From positions 32,047,021-32,111,020 of the forward strand of contig NC_080044.1 in the NCBI RefSeq assembly GCF_012489685.1: a DNA stretch of 64,000 nt, in the 5' to 3' direction. The notes under the pieces were generated by a model, which saw only the letters and a list, made by a program, of their open reading frames with translations, was not told where the DNA came from and did no database searches. A program made the position numbers and the translations under genes. This DNA comes from Lotus japonicus. Lineage: Eukaryota; Streptophyta; Magnoliopsida; Fabales; Fabaceae. Of the stretch, positions 10,761 through 19,741 are shown piece after piece (positions within the stretch are counted from its first letter, which is position 1; the number at the start of each line of letters is the position of its first letter).

Positions 10761-11796
10761 TTCTTTTCCTTTTTGAGTCCTTTATTGAGTTTTAAGTAAG
10801 TTGAGTCACTTTTTAATTCATAATTGCATCTGCATTAGTTTAAGTGTTTTTAATCAATTTAATTGGTCTTTTTATTAGTTTAGCTAAAGAGTAATTCCTA
10901 TGGTCAGTTTTGAGTTGAAGTCTTTCGAATTCATGAGTGTTGATTTCACATTGAGGGTTTTATTTGCTGAATTGAATGAAGTGATGGTGAATTATCATGA
11001 TTATTGACATGTTCCAATGAGTTACATTGTTGTTTTGATGGTTTCTTGAGATTCTTTTCAGGTTTAATAGGTTTTTGATGGCTAATGATGATGGTTGAAA
11101 GCTAAGTTAAGAGCCATGATTAAAATGTTTAATCATTATATATTAATACATGTGTGATAAAAGAAAAATAAAAAAAGCCACGTGGAATCGATGACTGTGC
11201 AAAAATACAGCCATATAAGCACATAACACGAGTATGGACTTTTTTAGATTAAAATAAAATTCCAGGGATCCGGAATCGGAATTTTTTTTTAGGGAAATAT
11301 TTTCGTATGTCGTACAATTTCAAGGACCTTCAGAGTATTTAAGCCTTATGTTAATTGTGTAAGTTGGGTGTAGTAACTCTTGCTTATAATTATAATGATT
11401 TGGAGTACCAACTATGCAAAGAATTAAAATTGAGAAGGAATTGACGAATGTTATTCTACCTATCTTCAAACAAGCCAAGGAAGGTGAAAGAGTAATCCCT
11501 GCTCCATCAAAGGGGATCTTCAGAAAATTAGAGCATGGTATGAATAATACTCTCAATCCTTTATCTTTTTATTTTTCTAAACTTTGTTCAATATGCATTT
11601 TGTTAAATTTAGACGTTTGATCATATCATTTGCAATGTTTTGTATGATAATAATTTTAAGAACGTAAGTGGTATACCAAAATTTTTACATTTCAGGAACA
11701 CTTATCTCCATCGTCTGTACCCATGATGTGTCAACCAAGCGTGAACGATCTACATAAAGCAGCAGATCAAGATCATCTATGAAGAGGAGAAGATCG
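10761..11796. other. Unassigned AT-rich stretch, no convincing gene
   Basis: AT-rich DNA without recognised domains. A weak two-exon possibility exists on the plus strand: ATG at 11414, a GT at 11537 and an AG at 11696 would join 41 codons to a short second exon ending near 11755. I do not recognise the product, and the second exon runs into what may be LTR sequence. The sequence just before 11797 continues logically at 25715, so the right end is probably the left edge of the Sirevirus-like LTR split by gypsy-A. Confidence 0.35.
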
Positions 11797-12864
11797 TGTA
11801 AGATCCTACCTTGATGAATAAAATTATTTATTTTAGAATAAATGATATAGTCAGACTTGCTTGTGAATTGTGAATTTTTCTTGATGCATTGGAGTGTATA
11901 GTATTATTAATATTGAAGTGATAATACTTGGGGGTTAGGAAATAAATATGTGTAAGGTCAAGGACTCCAAGATAAGTGATTTTGGGTTGCTTGAGGACCA
12001 AAAACGAGGGTCATACTCGAGTATGTGAAGAGGAGAGGAAAGAAGACTTGTTTTTTAGTAGGATTGCATGAATTAAGGGGAAATTTGGGAGTTATGTCTC
12101 CTAGTTAAGTGCTGATCAGTTTTGGGACAAGTGAGTTATAGGCAAATGATGAGCCACAAATGCTTGGTCTCCTTTCAAATTGGTGAAAATTTTGAAGGCT
12201 CTCGCATGACATAGTGTGGCCGCGAGTTTGAGGGTAAAAGGGGAAGGATTTTCAGCTTTTTGGAGAGACAAATAAGGGCTGAGTGAGAAACCCAAACACA
12301 CACCCTCATTTTCCACACACTTCAGAAAAAGAAAGAAAGAAAGAAAGAGTGAGAGAGTGAGAGAGGGGCGGCGGCAAGGAGAGAAGAAGAGGAAGAAGAA
12401 GGAGAGGAAACAAGAGAGATCAAGAGATAAAGGAGAGAATCAATCCAAGGCTGAAGGTGCAGTGATGACCCTATTTTAGTAGTGTTTTTAGGGTCATTTC
12501 TTTGTTTGTTTTGAGTCTTTTTGTTGAGTCTCATGTATTGTTTCATGCATTCTCATGCATTTTTATCTTTTCTTGAGTCTTTGTTTTGTTTTGGTAATTT
12601 TGTAGTTTTATAGGGAGTTTTCTTGCATTTTAAGTTAAGTTTAGGACTCGCATGATTTTCTTTTGTTTTATGAAGGACCTCTTGTGCTAATAAGCTCTTT
12701 GAGCTTCTGGAATTTTCCTTGTCTTGTTGGTTAAGTTTGCAGATCAGAAACTGAAGGAAAAAGAAAGCCACGAAGCATGGAATTGAAGGAGGGCTTAAAG
12801 AGGACTTAAAGAGGCTTGAAAGGGGAGTTACAAGAAGCTGAAAAGGCTGTTCCAGCGAAGCTTG

Positions 12865-12903
12865 AGCGCCTAGGCGCTGGGAATTGGCGCCTAGGCGCCA
12901 ATT
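12865..12903. repeat. GC-rich perfect palindromes in solo LTR A
   Basis: AGCGCCTAGGCGCT (12865-12878) is a perfect 14 bp palindrome. 12882-12903 is a perfect 22 bp palindrome centred on the same GGCGCC-TAGGCGCC core, and further GGCGCTCAGGCGC-type repeats run to about 12970. The other copies carry equivalent GC repeats at about 16640-16765 and 51278-51385. All lie just upstream of the TATA box on the element's sense strand. Confidence 0.85.
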
Positions 12904-12989
12904 AGCTCCAAAGAGCATGTTTTGGGCATGCAATTGGCGCTCAGGCGCTCTGAATTGGCGCGTGAGCGCCCAGACTCGTATTCTGTGCC

Positions 12990-12997
12990 TATAAATA
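12990..12997 (+). promoter_or_regulatory. TATA box of solo LTR A
   Basis: TATAAATA, in the context CTATAAATAAGG. It is conserved on the element strand of the other two copies (minus strand at 16613-16620 and 51241-51248) at the same distance from the GC palindromes, as expected for an LTR core promoter. Confidence 0.6.
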
Positions 12998-14985
12998 AGG
13001 CTTAGGCCAATTTCTTTGGGGGACTGAGACATTTTACTCATTTTGGATCACGTTTGAGAGCTGAGGAGAACCTTGGGGCTGTAGGAAGGCTTCCAACTTG
13101 TATTTTTCTCAGGTTTTCATTACATTTTCTGTATGAATTCACTAGCCATGAGTGGCTAGTTTCCGTTTTTGCTTTGGGTTAAGAGATTCTATGAAGTTTT
13201 AGTTTGTTAAATCCTATCTCTATGCATGAGTTCTTGATTTAATCTTGTATTTCAATTCCTTTATGCATGTTTAGCTTTGGTGCACCTTTGTTATAGGCTA
13301 GATTATAATCAAATGGAAGTTTGTTATGATTTAGGGACATGAATTGAAATAGATCCTTCAATACTTGCTTCTAGGCATAGAGTAAGGGGAGGGTTTTGTT
13401 GGCCTGAATATACATGCTTATAAACCTCTTATGAATGTTTAAGTACACAAGGAATTGGGCTTAACTTTCAGTTTGAGAGAATTACTTTTGTGAGGAATCA
13501 ACTAGTAAGTACATAGGCTATAGCAACAAGAGATAAATCAAGGTGTCACATGCATAGGATAGGTGGACTAAAGTGGATTAGATGATCAACAACCCAAGGT
13601 AATTTTCTATCAATTGTTATTTACAACATTATCAACATTGCTCTTTTGCAAAACTTTTGTCACAAACAACCAAAACCAATTTCTGAATTTTATTGCTTTA
13701 GAAACTTGCAAACTTTAGGCTTAAATCAACAATTCTCACTCACAATCCCTGTGGTTCGATATTTTAAAACCCGGAGGTATTCGTACACTTGCGAATTGAC
13801 CAACATGCAGCAAGGAGAAGGCTTCTCCATTCATCTTTTCCATCACATTTCTATCATCTCTTTCAAACCCAAAAGCCAAGGTAAGGGGTGGATCTAGTGG
13901 GTAGAGTCTAGGATCAAGATGATGAAGGTTGCATGATTTACATGACTATAGTTTGAGTTTTGTGATGATGATGATGTATGAGGGTTGGGGGCTGATCATA
14001 TGCTTTAGGAACTTGATATGTGCTGCCTTAAACCTGATCAAAAGTTGATGCCATGATCACTTGCAATTGATGCCAAAAGTTGATGCCATGACTATCATAT
14101 GCTTAAGGATGATTATGTTGATGATTAACATGATGAGTTGCTTGCTGTATGTTGGCCTAGAGGATGGCCAAAATGTTTTTACGAAAAAAAAAGAAAGAGA
14201 ACCCTAGAGCATTGGTGCTCTCGGCTACACCCAAAACAAGGCTTTTGGTGGATTTTTCTTTAGTCTTTTTGTGCTATTGATTATTGTTGAATACTACTGG
14301 AGTTTTACCAAATTGGTGATGCATGTATGATGATATAATTGAGATGTTGATGCATAACAAATGACTCTATGATCTTTTGTATGAAATCCATGATTATTTG
14401 CTAAATTTGACTAGATTTTCACATGATTTTAGCATGAAAGCTGATGTATGTTCAGTTCTGGATTTTTAAGAGAAAATGTGTGATAGTTGTTGGCTGGACA
14501 TTGGCTTGTGAAGTTGAAATGGAAGAAAGGAAAAGTTTTGAAAACCCGGGAGCCCTTTTAGGGTTCGGCCAAGCCACTTTTGTGGTCGTCGGCGAGTTTT
14601 CTTTCTTTCAATTTATGCACAAGTTTATGTGATGGCTTGATTGAAGAATTTATCATGATTAAAGTTTTGACATGCATGAGAATATGACTAAGTGTTTTGA
14701 TATAGCATATGTGTTGCCTGACTTGGATTTTGCCAAAAGGTCGCTCATCCAGCTGTAATTCCTTTTGGTGCTGTGATTATTTCTGTCGTTTATGTTTCAT
14801 TATTCGATGTTATAACTGCTAAGACTCTAGGTTGACATATTAGAGCCATGAACAAAGAGAATTGAGAACTTAATCGCTAGCAAGTAAAATGTGAATGTAA
14901 ATGGAACATAGGTCTTAGTATGAGTATTGACGATGAGAACGATGGTGCCGTTAGAGATAAACGGTTACTTGCACGCGAGGGTGTT

Positions 14986-15120
14986 TGTGGGTTGTACTGT
15001 GTGTCCCCACATGATGAGGTTGACTGCGGTCTCCTCAAGATTTATGGGTGGTACTGAGTGTCCCCATGTGACTTGGGTTGTACTGAGTGTCCCCTTGCGA
15101 TTGTTCATCTGCGGATGAAC
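14986..15120 (+). repeat. Hairpin cluster in gypsy-A 5' LTR
   Basis: Consecutive inverted repeats: TGTGGG (14986-14991)/CCCACA (15006-15011), GAGG (15016-15019)/CCTC (15033-15036), ATGGG (15044-15048)/CCCAT (15063-15067), a weak GGG/CCC unit, and GTTCATC (15103-15109)/GATGAAC (15114-15120). Loops TTGTACTGTGTGTC and TTGACTGCGGTCT are shared with the gypsy-B copy, while the arms differ. In the 3' LTR the last hairpin has one mismatch (about 24908-24925). Confidence 0.7.
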
Positions 15121-15320
15121 GTGATTTGGCCATGGTGTTGAGGTAGTTGTGTGAATGGTGAGGACGTTAGTCTAACTAAACTTAAGTGACTAACCGAGTT
15201 ATAACTTTAAGATTTTCCTATTAAATCTTGTTATGTTTGAGAATTGTGAATGTTTATATGTTGAACATGAGATCTGACCCTGTTTATGTGCTATGTGTTA
15301 TTCTGGGGGGGGGGGGGCAG

Positions 15321-15494
15321 ATGGTGTAGATCAAGAGCGCGGTGACTTCATGGACGATCGATCTTCCTGATCAGGGGAAGGACAACGCCTAGCATACTGA
15401 CTCTAGCCAGGTTTGTCGCTTGTACGTCGGCAGTGCTACGATCACCGGACGTGACCGACATGGAAACATCATCGAGACTCAGAAGATGGAATGG
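15321..15494 (+). pseudogene. LTR-encoded ORF, gypsy-A 5' copy (N-terminal part)
   Basis: Opens with ATGGT after a run of 13 G and CAG, as in gypsy-B and gypsy-C. Codon 3 is TAG and a second in-frame TAG follows the KDNA segment. The conserved block is still readable: SWTID, then LYVGSATITGRDRHGNIIETQKM. Compared with the 3' LTR, about 230 bp encoding the C-terminal part have been deleted just after this block. Confidence 0.5.
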
Positions 15495-15846
15495 GTGGCT
15501 CCAGGAGTGATTGATGTTGTTTTGTTGGGGGTCGAGTGACACGTAGTTCTGAACTATCTTTTACTAGTTTTACTGTTCAGTGGTTATTGATGTATTATGA
15601 TTTAGGGCTTTAGCCCGAGGTTTCAGTTTATGTACTGTTGAATTATTATTGCTTTTAATTAAAGAGTTGTTTTATTCATAAATTTATGTTTTATTTATTC
15701 CGCAAGTTTAAGTCGTAAGGTTTTCAAGAGTTTCGCAATACTTGAACTTTGTCATTAATTGAAGATTAATAATTGAAACGACGAAAAATCTTTACGAAAG
15801 TTGGTTACTTGGTTACTGTGTGACACTCGAGAAATCGGGGCGTTAC

Positions 15847-17132
15847 TGTTGGTAAATCCGCAAGAGTACGAATCCACCCGGTTTCAAATATCGAACCACA
15901 GGGATTGTGAGTGACTAAATTCAGTTTAAGTCTTGAGTATGAAGGTTTGTTTTATTGAAATAGAGATATGTCGATGTAGTAAAGATAAAATAAACAAAAA
16001 CTCAGAAAAGAACATGCTTTGGGTTCTTGCTCAACTAGTCAATTCAAGCACATCATTCTAAGCACATGTTCTCATCAATCTCTCCTTGATGCTATAGCTT
16101 AATTACTCACTTATTGATTCCTCACATAAGCAATTCTCTCATACTAAAATCTAAGCCCAATTCCTTGTGTACTTAGTCATTTATATGAGGTTTTAGATCA
16201 TGCAATTTCAGGCCAACAAACCCCAACCCTTCCTCTATTCCTAGTAGCCAAGATAGAAGGGGCAATCCCACATCAAGTCCCAATTCTATAACAAACTTCC
16301 GTTATGATTATAGAAAAGCAAAAAGCTAGCATGCATTCAAGCTTAGATTGATATTCATAAAATGGGATTCAAAGAGAGAAGAAGAACATATGGGAAAGAA
16401 CTTAAGATTATAACTTAAACATGAAAAGTCTTACATGAAAACCAAAGCAATAAAAGAGAGATTAGCCAAGCATGGCAAGAGCCATGCTTGGCTAAGAGCC
16501 TGAATTACAAGCTTGGAAGCCTTCTCTCACTCTCCTGGATGTTCCTCTACCTCTAAACTTATGTAAAAATGGAATGGGTATCAAAGATTACAAAAGAAAA
16601 CAACTAAAAACCTATTTATAGGCAAAAGGGGCGAGTTTACTGCCATCAGGGCGCTCCAGTGCCAGACCAGGGCGCTCAAGCGCCAGCATCAGATGCTGGC
16701 AGAAAACACCTACTGTTTAGCTGGCGCTCAGGCGCCAGACAGGGGTGCCTGAGCGCCCGTGCTCGCCCAAAAACCCCTTAAACTTCATTTTAACTCCACT
16801 TTAATGCCTTCTTCATGACTCCAAGCCTCTTGACCTTCCCTTTTCTTCAGTTTTCACCTGCTTATTCTCATCAAAGCTCAAGGAAAAATATCAAGAAACT
16901 CAAAGGGTTATTAGCACAAAGGCTCCAAGACAAGTAGAAATTACCTAAGACTCCCAATCTTTCCTAATATGCAATAAAAGTCCCTAAAAGCTATGAAATT
17001 ACTAAACTAATGCAAATGCACAAATAAAAGAAAAAATGCATGAGAATGCATGAAACACTACATGAGACACACGAAAAGACTCAAAACTAGCAAGAAAATG
17101 ACCCTAAAATCACTACTAAACCTGGGTCATCA
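15847..17132 (-). mobile_element. Solo LTR B (1.3 kb family), at the LTR/primer-site junction
   Basis: 1,286 bp, TGTTGG...GGTCATCA on the plus strand, i.e. inverted relative to copy A. Perfect TSD GTTAC (15842-15846 and 17133-17137). Those five bases are part of the last six bases (GTTACA) of the gypsy-A 5' LTR, so this element landed almost exactly between the LTR and the tRNA primer site and left only A plus TTG before TGGTATCAGAGC. Confidence 0.93.
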
Positions 17133-17141
17133 GTTACATTG

Positions 17142-17153
17142 TGGTATCAGAGC
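17142..17153 (+). other. gypsy-A primer-binding site (tRNA-iMet)
   Basis: TGGTATCAGAGC, complementary to the 3' end of initiator tRNA-Met, starts three bases (TTG) after the LTR end, as usual for plant chromoviruses. Confidence 0.9.
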
Positions 17154-17411
17154 TCCGGTTGAGAAACCAGAGCACTAGGGTTTTGGGCACACGAGTTTGA
17201 GCTCGTTGCTGTTTGTTTCGATGAGTTCTAGGTTCTCGCGGTGAGGTTTGGGTAGACTTGTTTGCTAAGATGTTTGTTTGGCTGTGAGATTGTCTGAAAT
17301 TAGTATCATTTCCGTGATACTTGAGATTAATTATTTATTGTATAACTAGACATTTCTTTTAATTTGGGCACTGACATTGGGTTGTGGTTCTATTTCTAAG
17401 CAGGATTTCAT

Positions 17412-18204
17412 CATGCCACCGAGACAGGACCCAACCAATGCACAGCTTGCTCAAGCAATGGCACAGCTGGCCCGGCTGATGGCTCAGTAGGCTGCCTCTG
17501 CTGCTGCTCAGACCGCAACACAAACTCAGAGGGAAGCTGAAGAGGCCACTAGGAGGGCTGAAGAGGATGCCAAAAGGGCACAGAGGGCTGAGAGGGAGCT
17601 GGCACAGGACCAGATCCGTATGAGGACAGACTTCAACCGTCATGGACCACCCAAGTTCCAAGGCGAGGTTGAACCGGAGAAAGCTGATCTTTGGATACAG
17701 GAAATGGAGAAGATCTTTGAGGCTCTTCACACTCCTGATGCTGAGAAGGTGAGCGTGGCTACCTTTATACTGAAAGGTGACGCCGAGTACTGGTGGAGGA
17801 GAGCCAAACAGTTGATGACTGCTAATCATGTGGCCTTCACTTGGGAGTCCTTCAAAAGGGCTTTTCATGGAGAAGTACTTCCCAGAGACTGCCAGGGAAG
17901 ACATGGAGAATCAGTTCCTTAACCTGAGACAGGGGATGATGATAGTGGGGGAATATGTTGCAAGATTGGAGACCCTGTCAAAGCACTTTCGCTTCTTCGA
18001 TGTGCAAGTGGATGAATCGTACAAATGCAATCGGTTCATGAGGGGTTTGAGGAATGATATAGAGGAGTCTGTGAGGTCGTTGGGAATCAGAGTTTTCCAG
18101 CAATTGGTGGAGAAAGCTCGTGAGGTGGAATCAATGAAAAATTGCCAGAGGGGCAAGTCTGATAGTGGAGGTCTGATCCATTCAGTGCAGAGGCCGACCG
18201 GAAG
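17412..18204 (+). pseudogene. gag: gypsy-A gag, N-terminal and capsid-like part
   Basis: Starts ATGCCACCGAGACAG. After about 25 codons comes a TAG (17488-17490). An Ala/Glu/Arg-rich coiled-coil-like segment follows, then the retrotransposon gag (capsid) domain: PPKFQGEVEPEKADLWIQEM, then FILKGDAEYWW, then (after a frameshift at about 17860) MEKYFPETAREDMENQFLNL and FMRGLRNDIEESV. This is the typical chromovirus gag that assembles the particle. The frame is then cut by the 1,024 bp insertion at 18205 and resumes at 19229. Confidence 0.9.
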
Positions 18205-19228
18205 TGTAAGACCCAGGTAGATTAAGCGTTTAATTACTAGTTATCTATCGGCTTATAGGCGATAAGTGCTATTAAGCTTACGTTGATGATTATTTTGCAT
18301 TGTGTGGTTTTATAAGAATATATGTTATTATTATTATTTTTATAATTACGTTTATCTTCGTAAATAAAATTATAAAAAAATGAATGAAAAAAGAAAAAGA
18401 AAAAGGGGCACGTAAGTGACCAAATCAGTTTGTGAGTAGAATAGAAAATTATATAAAGAAAAAGAAAGAAGGAGAAGAATGCTACAAGTAAGTTTAAGAA
18501 TGTATATTTATATAATAATATTTTGCTAACACTTCTACACTTGATCACATAAACTTACTCAAAGTGTTTTTAAATTATATCATACAGTCTCTAATAGTTT
18601 TTAGGATAATAATTCTTCTTCCCTATAATTTTTCTATAGCACTATGAGTACTTGGTGATGTCGTTTGGAGTTACGAATGCACCGGCTGTGTTTATGGACT
18701 ATATGAATAGAATCTTCCGTCTACTTGTTGTTTGGGCGCTTAACGCTATTAGGCGATTGAGGTCCTTCCGCCGAAATTTAGCTATGTTCGAGTTGGAGAC
18801 AAGGATTGTAGGCGTCAGAGTAGCGATGAGAGAAACAGTTTAACTTTCTTTTTGTAGACTATGTATAAGTCTTCTTCGCCATCTGAAAACTCTGTTATTA
18901 AAACCTTGTTTTCGCCACTGTCTAAATATGTGTACTTATTTTGAACCCTTCTTATGATGTGTAAATTACTATTACTATATGTCGGGAACGGGTTATTTAA
19001 TTAAGGTTATGTTATGTTTTCAAACCTATGGTTGAAGTGTTTTATCAAACGAGTGGCAGGTGTATTCATTTTAGCGATGTTGTGTTTAGTTCTTTTCGAA
19101 AAACTTACTCTTGTATTTTAGGATTGCAAATTAGTCCTTAGACTTTGATAGGTTTCCAATGTGGTTCCTCAGTTGAGAAATTGGGGCGTAGGTTACTGAA
19201 GTGACCCTCGAGAAATCGGGGCGTTACA
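18205..19228 (+). mobile_element. 1,024 bp TG..CA mini-element with an RT scrap
   Basis: Begins TGTAAGACCC and ends in the CTCGAGAAATCGGGG-GTTACA type terminus, like the chromovirus LTRs here, with a perfect TSD GGAAG (18200-18204 and 19229-19233). Inside, about 18640-18722 encodes a 27-residue piece of gypsy reverse transcriptase ([20 protein letters not shown]...). No primer site or polypurine tract flanks that piece, and no second LTR copy exists. It looks like a heavily deleted element or a solo LTR that captured RT sequence. Confidence 0.85.
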
Positions 19229-19741
19229 GGAAGGTTTGAGGGACAGAGGCAAGCTGGTACGTTTGACAGGGGCAAGGCACCAATGAGGAAGCCTTATCAA
19301 CGCCCTGCTGACAAGGTACCTTTCGTTGGAAGGGGTGGAGCACTTGTTCCTAAAGAGGAGGTTGTCTGTTTCAAATGCAACCAGAAAGGGCACTATGCAA
19401 ATGGGTGCGGAAAGGAAATTGTGTGCTGGAAGTGCCAAAAACCAGGGCATGTTGAGAGAAACTGTCCTGATGCTGCTAAGGCCGAGCCAGTACTGAATAC
19501 TGCCAGGGGAAGCCGACCTTCTGCTCCAGGTCGTGTGTTCGCAATGTGTGGGGAACAAGCTGCAGTGACCGATGATCTTATCCAGGGTACATGTGTTATC
19601 GCTGGAACTTTTTTAATGGTGTTATTTGATTCTGGTGCTACACACCCATGCATTGCTGAGGAGTGTGTGAAGAAGTTAGGATTGCTAACTGCTGACTTAC
19701 CAAATGATTTGGTGGTGACGACTCATGCGCCGGTCGATTAG
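19229..19741 (+). pseudogene. gag-pol: gypsy-A gag zinc knuckles and protease
   Basis: Continuation of gag after the insertion. Two CCHC knuckles are visible, CFKCNQKGHYANGC and CWKCQKPGHVERNC, which bind the element RNA. The spacer NTARGSRPSAPGRVFAM follows, then the protease with its active site LFDSGATHPCI (19626-19658) and the helper region VKKLGL. An in-frame TAG at 19739-19741 ends this stretch. Confidence 0.92.

Larger units (their letters stand above)
12463..13805 (+). mobile_element. Solo LTR A (1.3 kb family)
   Basis: 1,343 bp, TGATGACC...CCAACA, flanked by a perfect TSD TGCAG (12458-12462 and 13806-13810). The gypsy-A 3' LTR contains the empty site, with a single TGCAG at 23618-23622, which proves the boundaries. 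No internal region or second LTR, so either a solo LTR or a unit of a very short element. GC palindromes precede a TATA box (annotated separately). It has no coding capacity that I trust. Confidence 0.93.
11797..17138 (+). mobile_element. gypsy-A 5' LTR, carrying two solo-LTR insertions
   Basis: Begins TGTAAGATCC and ends GTTACA at 17138, followed by TTG and the primer site. Removing the insertions at 12463-13805 and 15847-17132 with one copy of each TSD leaves about 2.7 kb, close to the 2,763 bp 3' LTR (22952-25714). Flanks GATCG (11792-11796) and TATCG (25715-25719) are an imperfect 5 bp TSD. Several small indels separate the two LTRs, so the insertion is not recent. Confidence 0.9.

Noticed and set aside
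12322..12546. Ser-rich ORFs near 12116-12546 and 23276-23691 as a conserved pair
   Set aside because: They are antisense to the purine-rich tract of the gypsy-A LTR pair; similarity is due to LTR duplication.
17142..17153. tRNA gene at the TGGTATCAGAGC sites
   Set aside because: Only the 12-13 bases complementary to the tRNA 3' end are present, with no cloverleaf around them; these are primer-binding sites.
18652..18843. Independent 63-codon gene
   Set aside because: The first 24 codons are a gypsy RT scrap; the rest is LTR sequence read in frame.
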